A DNA stretch of 64,000 bases from Parabacteroides faecis (GTDB lineage Bacteria; Bacteroidota; Bacteroidia; Bacteroidales; Tannerellaceae): assembly GCF_014647375.1 (NCBI RefSeq), contig NZ_BMPB01000016.1, positions 162,504 through 226,503 on the forward strand, written 5' to 3'. Positions 49,226 to 58,313 of this stretch are shown here, piece by piece. The notes below the pieces were generated by a model, which was not told the DNA's origin, did not search any database, and saw only the letters and a program-made list of their open reading frames with translations. Each line of letters begins with the position of its first letter. Positions within the stretch are counted from its first letter, which is position 1. The translations under genes and the position numbers were made by a program.

Positions 49226-50254
49226 ATGAATGTATTTGAGAGGTTGTTTCTATTGCTGTTGACCATGTTCTCCGTAACGATGGTCTCTTGTAAGGAGGAT
49301 GACGATATCATTCCCGATGATGATGACACGGAAGATTGCTTGATGGGAAAATGGTATCGTATATCCGACTTTGACGGGGTTCCCCGTAGTGATGTCGCAT
49401 CGTTTACGATCGGAGATTACGGATATCTGGTCTGTGGATTTGATGGAACAAGCCGTTTGTCGGATTTCTGGGAATATGATATGGACCGGGATACCTGGAC
49501 ACAGAAAGCGAACTTTCCCGGTGCGGCGCGTAACTCGGGAGTTGCCATGGCGGTTGACGGGAAAGGATATTTCGGAACCGGATATGACGGAAGCAATAAG
49601 TTGGATGATTTCTGGGAATATGATCCGGCAGCCAATAGTTGGACACAAAGAGCCGACTTTCCCGGCGGTGCACGTTATGATGCAGTGGCTTTCGGTGTCG
49701 ATGGTAAAGGTTATGTCGGTTGCGGCTATGACGGCAGTTTTTTGAAAGACTTTTATGTGTTTGATCCGGATACCGATAGTTGGGAACAGCTCTATTTCGA
49801 TGGATGTAAACGGAGTGGCGCATCCGCTTTCGTGATCGACGACAAGGCATATATTTGCTGCGGATTGAATAACGGAGTTTATGCAGATGATTTCTGGAGG
49901 TTCAACCCTTCAACAGGGATATGGACACAATTGCGTAATATTTCGGATACTTCGGAAGAAAGTTATGATGATGAGTATGCGATAGCTCGTGTGTCGGCAG
50001 CAACTTTTGTTATCGATGGTTCAGCCTATCTGACTTGCGGTGAAAGCGGAAGTCTGTGTACCGATACCTGGAAATATTCTCCTTCAACTGATTTGTGGGA
50101 GAATGTAGCCAAATTCAAAGGGGTAAGTCGTAAGGCACAGGCATCTTTCTCAAATGGCAAGAGAGGTTTTGTCTTAGCTGGCATGAGTGGGCTTATACGT
50201 TTTGATGATGTATGGGAGTTTCATCCGGATGAGTACGATAAGGATGATTACTAA
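49226..50254 (+). CDS. Kelch-repeat lipoprotein, copy 2
   Basis: The protein has 342 residues from the ATG at 49226 (MNVFERLFLLLLTMFSVTMV). A longer in-frame start would place coding sequence across the promoter and is rejected. The lipobox is TMVSC with an acidic linker KEDDDIIPDDDDTED. The blades are nearly those of copy 1; for instance WEYDMDRDTWTQKANFPG is identical in both. The N-terminal 40 residues and the segment around DSWEQLYFDGCKRSG differ more. The ending EYDKDDY parallels copy 1. It probably binds a similar partner. Confidence 0.85.
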   Translation: MNVFERLFLLLLTMFSVTMVSCKEDDDIIPDDDDTEDCLMGKWYRISDFDGVPRSDVASFTIGDYGYLVCGFDGTSRLSDFWEYDMDRDTWTQKANFPGAARNSGVAMAVDGKGYFGTGYDGSNKLDDFWEYDPAANSWTQRADFPGGARYDAVAFGVDGKGYVGCGYDGSFLKDFYVFDPDTDSWEQLYFDGCKRSGASAFVIDDKAYICCGLNNGVYADDFWRFNPSTGIWTQLRNISDTSEESYDDEYAIARVSAATFVIDGSAYLTCGESGSLCTDTWKYSPSTDLWENVAKFKGVSRKAQASFSNGKRGFVLAGMSGLIRFDDVWEFHPDEYDKDDY

Positions 50255-50279
50255 CGGAAGAAATAAATCTTATGTAAAA

Positions 50280-50345
50280 TTCCTATAACAACTAGATATT
50301 AAACATTCACTCTCTGATTTAAAAACAAACGATAATTCAACGTGA
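50280..50345 (+). pseudogene. Decayed 3' remnant of a DUF4907 gene
   Basis: The stretch from about 50280 to 50345 aligns with 48975-49040, the last codons of the intact DUF4907 gene. AACATTCACTCTCTGATTTA and ACAAACGATAATTCAACGTG occur in both. Here the frame has a TAA and no start or body. It is the leftover of a second kelch-DUF4907 pair. Confidence 0.8.
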
Positions 50346-50351
50346 ACATGG

Positions 50352-50382
50352 AAAGGGTGGCCAGTGATGGTCGCCCTTTTTT
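50352..50382 (+). terminator. Terminator after kelch copy 2
   Basis: AAAGGGTGGCCA pairs with TGGTCGCCCTTT, followed by TTTT. It is a duplicate of the terminator at 49047. Confidence 0.8.
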
Positions 50383-50418
50383 AGCAAGATAGGAAAAGTA
50401 TCTTATCCTCCCCGCTCT

Positions 50419-50426
50419 TATCTTTG
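50419..50426 (+). promoter_or_regulatory. Candidate -7 box of the AraC/GyrI-like gene
   Basis: TATCTTTG matches the consensus exactly, 15 bp before the start codon at 50441, implying a very short leader. There is no clear -33 TTTG. Confidence 0.45.
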
Positions 50427-50440
50427 TAGCGAAATACAAA

Positions 50441-51304
50441 ATGAATATGGAACAAAGACCCGCAACAAAAGAAGAGTATCAACGTAAAATAAATATCCTG
50501 GTAGAGTATATCAACAATCATTTGAGCGAAACAATTGATCTGGATATGCTGGCAGAGATGTCCGGTTTTTCGCCCTGGCATTTCCACCGGATCGTAAAAG
50601 CATTCCTGGGAGAGAATATCGGTGCTTTTATTGTCAGGATGAGGGTCGAGACTGCAGCTCGGTTACTGCGTTACTCGGATATGTCGGTACAGGAAATATC
50701 CTGGCGCGTAGGTTATGATGTCCCGTCTTCCTTGTCGAAGGCCTTTAAACTGTTCTATGGTATTTCACCTAATAATTATCGTAAAAATAAAGATTACATT
50801 ATTATGAGACCTGTTGAAGTAAGACATGATTTGAATATAGAAACTGAAGTAAAAGAATATCCTGACCGTCAGATTGCCTATGTCCGTTTATCGGGAGCCT
50901 ATATGACTCTCGATTTTTGCGGGGCCTGGCAGAAACTGTGGGCCTTTGTGAAAGAACAGAACCTGTATTCGGAAGGGATCGAGCATATCTGTATCTATCA
51001 TGACGACCCTAAAGTGACGGAACCTGACAAGCTGCGCACGTATGTTTGCCTGGTTTTACCGAAAACAGCCGAACCGAAAGGGGAGGTTGGCGTAAAGCAA
51101 TTACCTGCTGCTAAATATCTAATCTTCCGCTATAAAGGTTCGTATGAACATCTGAAATCGGTATATGATACGATCTATCTGCACCTGATTCCTGAAAGTG
51201 GATACAGGCCGCTTGATGCGCCGGGATATGAAAAGTATCTGAATAATCCGGTCAATACCGCTCCTGAAGAGCTGGTGACTGAAATCCATATTCCGATTGA
51301 ATAA
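50441..51304 (+). CDS. AraC-family regulator with GyrI-like effector domain
   Basis: The protein has 287 residues. The N-terminal AraC/XylS double helix-turn-helix (about 15-115) shows IDLDMLAEMSGFSPWHFHRI and VQEISWRVGYDVPSSLSKAF. The C-terminal half (about 125-285) is a GyrI-like/SOUL-type ligand-binding domain with DRQIAYVRLSGAY and AAKYLIFRYKGSYEHLKSVY. The same architecture as E. coli Rob suggests an activator of drug or stress responses. A second AraC regulator follows 18 bp later. Confidence 0.88.
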   Translation: MNMEQRPATKEEYQRKINILVEYINNHLSETIDLDMLAEMSGFSPWHFHRIVKAFLGENIGAFIVRMRVETAARLLRYSDMSVQEISWRVGYDVPSSLSKAFKLFYGISPNNYRKNKDYIIMRPVEVRHDLNIETEVKEYPDRQIAYVRLSGAYMTLDFCGAWQKLWAFVKEQNLYSEGIEHICIYHDDPKVTEPDKLRTYVCLVLPKTAEPKGEVGVKQLPAAKYLIFRYKGSYEHLKSVYDTIYLHLIPESGYRPLDAPGYEKYLNNPVNTAPEELVTEIHIPIE

Positions 51305-51322
51305 ATTCGTATATTTGCCGGC

Positions 51323-52144
51323 ATGGAATCGTTTCAGATACTATTACCATCGCCGGCACTTGCTCCTTATGTCAGGCATTACTGGTTGTTGGAGACGGAT
51401 AGTCCTATAGAAAACACGGAGCGCATCATCCCGACCGGGAATGTGCAGATGCTTTTCTATCGGGGGAATCCAATATTATTATCTTCCTCACACGACAGCC
51501 GACGTGTAAACAGCCAGTCTATTTTGTGTGGGCAGTATGTCGGTTACTCCGAACTGAGCTTTTCCGGAACGATCAGGATACTGGCTGTTGTCTTCCATAC
51601 ACATTCGGTAAGTGCATTCTTCCGGATGCCCGTCAGTGAGTTTTGCAACCAAAAAGTTTCTGCCGATGAGTTGGGCGACCGCGAATTGCAGGAACTGGAA
51701 GACCGTATATTATATGAAGCAGACGACAGGAATTGTATCTGCCTGGTCGAACATTTCCTTCTGTCCCGTCTCAATCCTCCGAAAGAACATAATCTCGAAC
51801 GGATGTTTTCTGCTATTCGGACGATCAACCGGCGGGGAGGAGAAGTGCGTATCTCTGATCTTGCTTCATCTGTTTATCTGAGTACTAAACAGTTTCAACG
51901 TATTTTTACCGGACATGTTGGGATCAGCCCGAAGGAGTTCCTGCGGATTGTCCGTTTCCAGCATGCTTTATATGTACTGCAATCTACTCCGGATATAAGT
52001 TTTTCCCAACTGGCTTATGAATGTGGCTTCTATGACCAGCCGCATCTGATTAATGAATTTAAGGTTTTCTCCGGATATACCCCGAAAGAGTATCTGGGCG
52101 TTTGTGCTCCCTATTCCGATTATTTCTCACAGGAGAACGGCTAA
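51323..52144 (+). CDS. AraC-family regulator with N-terminal DUF6597-like domain
   Basis: The protein has 273 residues. The N-terminal domain begins LPSPALAPYVRHYWLLETDS with RIIPTGNVQMLFYRG, typical of the sensor half of this AraC subgroup. The C-terminal DNA-binding domain has VRISDLASSVYLSTKQFQRI and FSQLAYECGFYDQPHLINEF then GYTPKEYL. It is in the same transcription unit as the GyrI-type regulator. Confidence 0.85.
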   Translation: MESFQILLPSPALAPYVRHYWLLETDSPIENTERIIPTGNVQMLFYRGNPILLSSSHDSRRVNSQSILCGQYVGYSELSFSGTIRILAVVFHTHSVSAFFRMPVSEFCNQKVSADELGDRELQELEDRILYEADDRNCICLVEHFLLSRLNPPKEHNLERMFSAIRTINRRGGEVRISDLASSVYLSTKQFQRIFTGHVGISPKEFLRIVRFQHALYVLQSTPDISFSQLAYECGFYDQPHLINEFKVFSGYTPKEYLGVCAPYSDYFSQENG

Positions 52145-52181
52145 TGTCCTTTTTTTCCAAGTTTCGGCTTTTGGCATACTC

Positions 52182-52189
52182 TATCTTTG
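52182..52189 (+). promoter_or_regulatory. Candidate -7 box of the VOC gene
   Basis: TATCTTTG is an exact consensus match 41 bp before the VOC start codon; the -33 element is weak. Confidence 0.4.
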
Positions 52190-52230
52190 CATTGTCAAAA
52201 GACAGAAACTGTTTATCTAAAAAAGTGAAC

Positions 52231-52599
52231 ATGAAAAAGTTAATTTCTTTCTTCGAGATTCCGGCCTCTGATTTTGTAAGGGCCGTAAAGTTTTACGAAA
52301 CAGTGTTGAGCCTGAAGTTGGATGTGATGGAGTGCGATGCCGAAAAGATGGCTTTCTTCCCTGATGAAGACGGTTTGGCTCCGGGTGCCGTATCATGGGC
52401 TGCCGATTTTCTCCCGTCAAAGAACGGTGTACTTATCCATTTGCATGTAGACGATATGGAAGCTACACTCTCTCTGATCAAATCCAACGGGGGAAAGGTT
52501 CTTAGGGAAAAGACAAAGATTGAAGCTGACTGTCGCGGATATTTTGCTATGTTTTCCGATAGTGAAGGAAATACGATTGGACTGTATTCCGACAGATAA
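52231..52599 (+). CDS. VOC (glyoxalase/dioxygenase superfamily) protein
   Basis: The protein has 122 residues from MKKLISFFEIPASDFVRAVK at 52231; the open frame upstream overlaps the AraC gene and a promoter and is rejected. The paired beta-alpha-beta-beta-beta modules with FYETVLSLKLDVMECD and VLIHLHVDDMEATLSLIKSN, ending GYFAMFSDSEGNTIGLYSD, are typical of the lactoylglutathione-lyase-like branch. The substrate is unknown. Confidence 0.85.
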   Translation: MKKLISFFEIPASDFVRAVKFYETVLSLKLDVMECDAEKMAFFPDEDGLAPGAVSWAADFLPSKNGVLIHLHVDDMEATLSLIKSNGGKVLREKTKIEADCRGYFAMFSDSEGNTIGLYSDR

Positions 52600-52622
52600 G
52601 AAGGTCATTTGTGATTGAACGG

Positions 52623-52650
52623 AAAGGACGGCAGGAGTGTCGTCCTTTTT
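52623..52650 (+). terminator. Terminator of the VOC gene
   Basis: AAAGGACG at 52623-52630 pairs with CGTCCTTT at 52641-52648, followed by TTAT. Confidence 0.85.
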
Positions 52651-52699
52651 ATATTTTTCATTTTCTGCCGTTTTAGTAGTCATAGTCAGGAAAAACGTT

Positions 52700-52915
52700 T
52701 ACATTTGCAACTGTTACAAATAATCCGATTATTCAACTTATGAAGTGTCAACTCTGTATATAGCGTAGTTTCCTTTGACATAAGGCAAAGACCTTCTTTG
52801 TCTGTAATTCGCTATCCTCTTATCATACAGGGTACAAATCTTATTTTATAATTAATTGTCGTGATGCATTCTTCTGAAAAGAATGTATAGTGACGCATAT
52901 ATACTAAGTTGAATT
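52700..52915 (+). promoter_or_regulatory. Promoter and long structured leader of the MATE gene
   Basis: TACATTTG at 52700-52707 is a consensus -7 box, leaving a leader of about 200 nt. CTGTATATAGCG at 52754-52765 pairs in two blocks: ATAGCG with CGCTAT (52810-52815) and CTGTAT with ATACAG (52825-52830), across a 9-nt bulge. The stem encloses a CAAAG-ACCTT-CTTTG hairpin. A second hairpin, ATGCATTCTT/AAGAATGTAT, spans 52864-52888. This could be a ligand-sensing or attenuating RNA. No riboswitch class I know matches. Confidence 0.45.
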
Positions 52916-54241
52916 ATGAATTTCACATACAAACAAATATGGCTCATCAACTTTCCTGTGATGATGAGCATTCTTATAGAGCAATTGATTAATATTACAG
53001 ACGCTATCTTTCTGGGACACTATGGAGAGGTGGAGTTGGGAGCTGCCGCATTGGCGGGTATGTATTACCTGGCTATCTATATGCTGGGGTTTGGTTTCAG
53101 TCTGGGGTTACAAGTGATGGTAGGCCGTCGTAACGGAGAAGGGAATTATAATGAGACGGGGAAAGTATTCTTTCAGGGACTGTTCTTTCTTATTGTGTTG
53201 GCCGGATCTATGTTCGTAATGTCCTGGTTATTCTCTCCGGCCTTATTATCTGAACTGATCACATCGGAAGAAGTGTATGAGGCTGTAATAAAATATCTGG
53301 ACTGGCGTACGTTCGGTCTGTTGTTTACTTTTCCGGCTTTGGCTTTCCGGGCTTTCTTTGTGGGAATAACAAAGACACGGATACTGACAACGGGGGCAGT
53401 CGTAATGGTAATTACTAATATTGTATTGAATTATCTGTTGATATTCGGTAACTTCGGGTTTCCCCGGCTGGGAATATCCGGAGCCGCATTGGCTTCCACC
53501 ATTTCGGAACTTTCTTTTCTGATCGTTTTAGTGGTATATGTTTGCCGCAAAATAGACAAACGTTATTATGGACTACGGCCTGTATACGATTGGCAATTGC
53601 AACTTCGGCTATTTAAGCTTTCGGTATGGAGCATGATGTATTCTTTTACGGCCGTGGCTCCCTGGTTCTTGTTTTTTGTGGTGATTGAACATTTGGGAGA
53701 GGAGCAGCTAGCCATTGCAAATATAGTCCGTAGTATCTCTACTGTATTTTTTGTAATAGTCTGTTCCTTTTCAACGACAACAGGATCTTTGGTCAGCAAT
53801 CTGATCGGTGCCGGGGAATATCGTAATATCATGCCTTTATGCCGGAAGATGATGAGTTTGAGCTACATGCTGGGAATCCCGTTGCTTGTATTTACCTTCC
53901 TTTTTTCGGATGAGGTATTAGGTATTTATACAAAAAATCAGGAGCTGATCCGGAGTGCATTCTGGCCTTTTGTTGTAATGCTCTCCAATTATTTCCTATC
54001 GGTTCCGGCACATATTTATTGTAATGCTGTAACGGGAACGGGCCGGACACGGACTGCTTTTGTTTTTGAACTGATTACGATCCTGATTTATCTGGTCTAT
54101 CTGTTTTTGGTATTGGTACAGTTTGATGTCCCGCTGATGGTTTACTGGACGGCCGAGCTTTTATATGTTTTCATGCTTTTTGTCCTTACTTATGGCTATA
54201 TGAAGGTTCGTTACTTCAAAATATATGCTCCTGAGGTATAA
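52916..54241 (+). CDS. MATE-family efflux transporter
   Basis: The protein has 441 residues with twelve predicted membrane helices in two homologous halves, each starting with a pattern such as FPVMMSILIEQLINITDAIF and KLSVWSMMYSFTAVAP. GHYGEVELGAAALAG after helix 1 is typical of NorM/DinF-type MATE proteins, which export cationic drugs or metabolites by sodium or proton antiport. It lies alone after a long leader and 52 bp before fumC. Confidence 0.88.
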   Translation: MNFTYKQIWLINFPVMMSILIEQLINITDAIFLGHYGEVELGAAALAGMYYLAIYMLGFGFSLGLQVMVGRRNGEGNYNETGKVFFQGLFFLIVLAGSMFVMSWLFSPALLSELITSEEVYEAVIKYLDWRTFGLLFTFPALAFRAFFVGITKTRILTTGAVVMVITNIVLNYLLIFGNFGFPRLGISGAALASTISELSFLIVLVVYVCRKIDKRYYGLRPVYDWQLQLRLFKLSVWSMMYSFTAVAPWFLFFVVIEHLGEEQLAIANIVRSISTVFFVIVCSFSTTTGSLVSNLIGAGEYRNIMPLCRKMMSLSYMLGIPLLVFTFLFSDEVLGIYTKNQELIRSAFWPFVVMLSNYFLSVPAHIYCNAVTGTGRTRTAFVFELITILIYLVYLFLVLVQFDVPLMVYWTAELLYVFMLFVLTYGYMKVRYFKIYAPEV

Positions 54242-54293
54242 ACATTTCATTATCTGTACGGTTTTATAAAAAAGATATTAAAGAAAAAGACTT

Positions 54294-55691
54294 ATGGAAT
54301 GTCGGATAGAAAAAGATACGATGGGAAACGTGAAAGTCCCAATCGATGCCTATTATGGTGCACAGACCCAACGTAGTGTTGAAAACTTCAGGATTGCACA
54401 GGATATAAACCGGATGCCGAAAGAAATTATCCGGGCATTCGCTTATTTGAAGATGGGAGCGGCCCTGGCAAATAAAGATGCCGGAGTTTTATCTCAGGAA
54501 AAATGCGACCTGATTGTACGTGTCTGTGATGAGATACTGGATGGAAAACTGGATGACTCTTTCCCTTTGGTTGTATGGCAGACCGGTAGCGGAACGCAAA
54601 CCAATATGAATGTGAATGAAGTGATAGCTTATCGCGGGCATGTGTTGAATGGTGGAAAATTGACGGATGAGGTAAAGATATTGTCGCCCAACGATGATGT
54701 GAATAAGTCGCAGTCGTCGAACGATACTTTCCCTTCGGCTATGCATATCGCAGCATATAAAATGCTTAGGGAGAATACGATCCCGGCCCTGGAGATGCTG
54801 CATAAGAGTTTGATAATGAAAAGCCGTGAGTTCATGCCGATCGTAAAAATAGGACGTACCCATTTTATGGACGCTACGCCGTTGACGCTTGGCCAGGAAT
54901 TTAGTGGTTATGCTGCTCAATTGGAATATGGTATTCATGCCTTGAAAAGTACTTTGCCGCATTTGGCAGAACTGGCATTAGGTGGTACTGCTGTCGGTAC
55001 GGGTATCAATACGCCTGATAACTTTGGAGAGAATGTTGCCCGTAAAATTGCACAACTGACCGGGTTGCCGTTTGTTACCGCGCCGAATAAGTTTGAAGCA
55101 TTGGCTACTCACGATGCGATCGTGTCTACCCATGGTGCACTGAAGGGTATTGCCGTCAGTCTGATGAAGATTGCAAACGATATCCGCATGCTCGGTTCCG
55201 GTCCACGTGCCGGGATAGGTGAGATCCATCTTCCGGAGAATGAACCCGGTTCTTCCATCATGCCGGGTAAAGTAAACCCGACCCAAAACGAAGCACTGAC
55301 AATGATCGCCGCACAAGTGATGGGCAATGATGTGGCTATTTCGGTAGGTGGGGCAAACGGGCAGTTCGAATTGAACGTATTCAAACCGATGATTATTTAT
55401 AACTTTCTTCATAGTGCCCGCCTGATTGGCGATGGTTGCAGGAGCTTTAATGATAATTGTGTTATCGGTATCGAGCCTGTAAAAGAGAATATAAAGAAAC
55501 ATCTGGACGATTCATTGATGCTTGTAACGGCTCTTAATCCGAAGATCGGTTATTACAAGGCTGCATCGATAGCCCAGAAGGCTTATCGTGAGAATAAGTC
55601 TTTGAAGCAGGCGGCCGTCGAATCGGGTTTGTTAACGGCTGAAGATTTTGATAATTGGGTTGATCCGTCTAAAATGGTAGGTAATATCTGA
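54294..55691 (+). CDS. fumC: Fumarate hydratase, class II
   Basis: FumC interconverts fumarate and malate without an iron-sulfur cluster. The 465 residues include the start FRIEKDTMG-like [20 protein letters not shown], the region [25 protein letters not shown]-like [18 protein letters not shown] and the fumarase/aspartase signature [15 protein letters not shown]. The C-terminal [16 protein letters not shown] fits fumarase rather than aspartase. Confidence 0.95.
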   Translation: MECRIEKDTMGNVKVPIDAYYGAQTQRSVENFRIAQDINRMPKEIIRAFAYLKMGAALANKDAGVLSQEKCDLIVRVCDEILDGKLDDSFPLVVWQTGSGTQTNMNVNEVIAYRGHVLNGGKLTDEVKILSPNDDVNKSQSSNDTFPSAMHIAAYKMLRENTIPALEMLHKSLIMKSREFMPIVKIGRTHFMDATPLTLGQEFSGYAAQLEYGIHALKSTLPHLAELALGGTAVGTGINTPDNFGENVARKIAQLTGLPFVTAPNKFEALATHDAIVSTHGALKGIAVSLMKIANDIRMLGSGPRAGIGEIHLPENEPGSSIMPGKVNPTQNEALTMIAAQVMGNDVAISVGGANGQFELNVFKPMIIYNFLHSARLIGDGCRSFNDNCVIGIEPVKENIKKHLDDSLMLVTALNPKIGYYKAASIAQKAYRENKSLKQAAVESGLLTAEDFDNWVDPSKMVGNI

Positions 55692-55718
55692 TATTGTGAT
55701 CTTAGTGGATAATTAATG

Positions 55719-55757
55719 AAATGCAGTTTTTGCAAAGGATGCAAAGGCTGCATTTTT
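55719..55757 (+). terminator. Terminator of fumC
   Basis: AAATGCAG at 55719-55726 pairs with CTGCATTT at 55748-55755, followed by TTGTTT. Confidence 0.75.
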
Positions 55758-55835
55758 GTTTGCAAGGTTTATCCGAATATGTAAACATTAACGATGGAAA
55801 TGACGTTTCCCCGATACATGCAATAAACTCTAACT

Positions 55836-56450
55836 TCAATCGCTTGTCTCTTCTTGTGATAGAATAGAATATAATGTGTTTCTGATAATTTTACAGGGGT
55901 TTCCAACTGCCAGACAATTAGCCGGAATTGATTTAGTAACAACACTGCCTGCTCCGATCGTTGTATTATCACCGATCGTTACTCCCGGAAGAATGATTGA
56001 TCCGCCTCCGATCCAGACATTCTTTCCGATCGTCACGGGAGCGGTATTCGATTTCCAGAAAGAGAAACCTCCTTCTTTACCCGATGAAAGTCGATCGTCG
56101 GGATTTACAGGATGGCCGACGGTAAATATCTGTACATTCGGACCGATACCGGAATTATCGCCTATGGTAATTGTGTTGCAGTCGAGAAACGTACAATTCA
56201 TATTTATCTCGATATTGTTTCCCAGGTGTATGTTTTCGCCATAATCGACATAAATAGGGGCTGAAACCCATACATTTTCACCTCTTGATCCGAGTAACTG
56301 GTCGAGGATACTGTTCAGCTGTTCTTTGTCGGTTGTATCTGTATCGTAATATTGTTTTGCCAGTTTTTTGGCAAGGTGCCAGCGTGTGATTAACTCTTTG
56401 TCGCCGCAATCATATGATTCACCGGCCAGCATTTTTTCTTTTTCGGTCAT
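55836..56450 (-). CDS. Sugar O-acetyltransferase (maltose/galactoside acetyltransferase family)
   Basis: The protein has 204 residues. The N-terminal MAC domain has MTEKEKMLAGESYDCGDKEL. The left-handed beta-helix of hexapeptide repeats has NIHLGNNIEINMNCTFLDCN, the catalytic histidine in QIFTVGHPVNPDDR, and WIGGGSIILPGVTIGDNTTI then GAGSVVTKSIPANCLAVGNP. It acetylates sugars with acetyl-CoA. It is monocistronic and divergent from the hydrolase gene. Confidence 0.92.
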   Translation of the reverse strand: MTEKEKMLAGESYDCGDKELITRWHLAKKLAKQYYDTDTTDKEQLNSILDQLLGSRGENVWVSAPIYVDYGENIHLGNNIEINMNCTFLDCNTITIGDNSGIGPNVQIFTVGHPVNPDDRLSSGKEGGFSFWKSNTAPVTIGKNVWIGGGSIILPGVTIGDNTTIGAGSVVTKSIPANCLAVGNPCKIIRNTLYSILSQEETSD

Positions 56451-56547
56451 CTTCGTGTTCTTTTATGAGTAAAACATTCTTTTGGTTATAAATATAAGGT
56501 TTTTGAACAAAACCACTATCTTTATGCTTATAAAGAGTAAAAGCAGT

Positions 56548-57291
56548 ATGGAAGGAAATAAAGCACAATCTCCCGGAATATGGAATCGTTTATCATCGTT
56601 GGTAAACTGGTTCCGGAAGAAGGATGTAAAGAATATCAATGTCTATTTTATTTCCGGAATGTGCTATAATTGTAAGGTATTTGATAAGCTGAGGCTTCCG
56701 AAAGGGTATAGGAAGGTTTATATTGAATGGCATATTCCCCGGCCGGACGAATCCTTGTCCGAATATGCCCGGACTATGGCAAAAGTGATCGATACTTCCT
56801 CTCCGTTTATCCTGATCGGCTATTCTTTCGGTGCAGTGGTCATGCAGGAAATGACCCTTTTCCTGAAACCGGAGAAATGTGTGATTATTTCTTCTTTTAA
56901 AAGCAAGAAAGAAATCCCTATTCTTTTCCAGGCAGTCCGTAAAGTGAATCTGATGGAATTTATGCCTAAGCGGCTTTTCTCTTCGACTGATTTTATAACG
57001 AATGCATTTAACCGTTTGGTATATAATGCATCCAATTCTGATCTGGCTGAATATATGACGGTAACTGATCCGGTTTATATAAAATGGGCGGTGGAACAGA
57101 TCACAGACTGGGTACCGGATAATAAAAGCGAACATCTCTATCATATCCATGGAACTTCCGACCAGATATTTCCTTATGACCGGCTCGAAGATGTTTTTCC
57201 GGTTGAAGGAGGTGATCATTTAATGGTGGTGAAGAAAGCGGATATTGTCAGTTCCATATTGGATATTATCTTGCTTAAAAAGGAAGAATAA
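56548..57291 (+). CDS. Alpha/beta hydrolase, unknown substrate
   Basis: The protein has 247 residues if started at MEGNKAQSPGIWNRLSSLVN (56548); ATGs at 56482 and 56524 are alternatives. The former overlaps AT-rich promoter-like sequence with TATCTTTA near 56518, so the shorter form is preferred. The nucleophile elbow is GYSFGAVVMQE, and the acid and histidine are in HGTSDQIFPYDRLEDVF and EGGDHLMVVKKAD. There is no signal peptide, so it is cytosolic. Confidence 0.75.
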   Translation: MEGNKAQSPGIWNRLSSLVNWFRKKDVKNINVYFISGMCYNCKVFDKLRLPKGYRKVYIEWHIPRPDESLSEYARTMAKVIDTSSPFILIGYSFGAVVMQEMTLFLKPEKCVIISSFKSKKEIPILFQAVRKVNLMEFMPKRLFSSTDFITNAFNRLVYNASNSDLAEYMTVTDPVYIKWAVEQITDWVPDNKSEHLYHIHGTSDQIFPYDRLEDVFPVEGGDHLMVVKKADIVSSILDIILLKKEE

Positions 57292-57409
57292 CCTCTCTGT
57301 TTCTTGTTGACTGATTCTGTTTAATAGAATAATTACTAAATGTTGTCATAATAGTGAGCTTTTCGATTGCTGTCCGGGTTATTATAAGCGAATTGAAAAA
57401 TGGATTGTT

Positions 57410-57667
57410 ATGGCAAATGAATTTAGTGACAAATTAACGACAGAAGAACGTAAAGAACTTCCCTCTTCTGATTTCGGTCTTCCTGAAACGCGGGAATTCC
57501 CAATGCCGGACGGTGCTCATGTAAGGGCTGCCGAAGCTTATTTCAGATATGCACCGGAAGATAAAAAGTCTTTATTGGCACATCGCATCCTGTTAAAAGC
57601 GGAAGAATTCGGTGTCGATGTACACAGTCCGGTGATTCTGGGATGGGCTGAAAAGTATGAAAGTTAA
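57410..57667 (+). CDS. Small DUF6582-like protein
   Basis: The protein has 85 residues. The core RKELPSSDFGLPETREFPMP then DGAHVRAAEAYFRYAPEDKK resembles a small family (lxxSxFxLPexRkyPi.D..HaR.A) seen in phage-related and standalone proteins. Function is unknown. It has its own terminator. Confidence 0.6.
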   Translation: MANEFSDKLTTEERKELPSSDFGLPETREFPMPDGAHVRAAEAYFRYAPEDKKSLLAHRILLKAEEFGVDVHSPVILGWAEKYES

Positions 57668-57673
57668 AGAACA

Positions 57674-57712
57674 AAAATGTCCGGGCTTCTTTAAAAGTCC
57701 CGGACATTTTAT
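57674..57712 (+). terminator. Terminator of the DUF6582-like gene
   Basis: AAAATGTCCGGG at 57674-57685 pairs perfectly with CCCGGACATTTT at 57699-57710. It is bidirectional and also serves the converging PepSY-like gene. Confidence 0.9.
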
Positions 57713-57744
57713 CTTAACCGTTTTATAACCTGTGGGTTATTAAT

Positions 57745-58053
57745 TTATTTTACTTCTTCACCTTTGTCATTGAAAGTAACAGTGCTTTCAGTTCCTTCAG
57801 CTGTAGCGATTACCAGTTTATAAGTTTTTGCTCCGTCCTTTTCTGCTACAGAGGCTTCTTTGATTGTCTGACCTGCATATGCTTTTTCAACTGCACTTTT
57901 CACAACATCCGGTACTTCCGTTACTTCAATCTTTTTGTATTCATCCTGTGACGCTTGACAGCAAGCCACTGAATCAACGCTTGTTTCTGCTGCGATAGCA
58001 CTCATACAACCAACACCCATCACCATTGCCATAACAACTAATACTTTTTTCAT
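57745..58053 (-). CDS. Periplasmic PepSY-like small protein
   Basis: The protein has 102 residues. The signal peptide ends SAIAA. The mature part has VPDVVKSAVEKAYAGQTIKE and YKLVIATAEGTESTVTFNDK, like half of a PepSY-type beta-lactamase-inhibitor-like domain common in Bacteroidetes. Two adjacent cysteines (VACCQ) may form a disulfide or bind metal. Function is unknown. Confidence 0.65.
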   Translation of the reverse strand: MKKVLVVMAMVMGVGCMSAIAAETSVDSVACCQASQDEYKKIEVTEVPDVVKSAVEKAYAGQTIKEASVAEKDGAKTYKLVIATAEGTESTVTFNDKGEEVK

Positions 58054-58109
58054 GACTTTAAATTTTTAATTAAACAATCTTTTATGCTAATACATTTATG
58101 ATAGTTCAA

Positions 58110-58208
58110 TTGGCATGCCAAAATGATTTGTTCTGGGTAAAATACTGATTATCAGTGATGGTTGTTTTCTCAATGGTGATGTGATTGTGGAATTGGATTG
58201 TGGAATCG
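58110..58208. repeat. Short palindrome and 13-bp tandem repeat
   Basis: TTGGCATGCCAA at 58110-58121 is a perfect palindrome upstream of the PepSY-like gene. GATTGTGGAATTG at 58183-58195 is followed by GATTGTGGAATCG at 58196-58208. Either could be an operator. The rest of 58054-58313 shows nothing definite. Confidence 0.35.
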
Positions 58209-58313
58209 TGGAAATCTGATGAAAATATCCTCAAAAAACAGGTAAACAACAGTTCTGTTTTGTGTGTTTAAAATATAAAGTCATCATGTTATATAGAAAG
58301 AAAGGGATAATAA

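Noticed and set aside
56593-57219. 208-codon minus-strand frame opposite the alpha/beta hydrolase
   Set aside because: The plus-strand gene has a full catalytic triad; the antisense frame has no recognisable feature.
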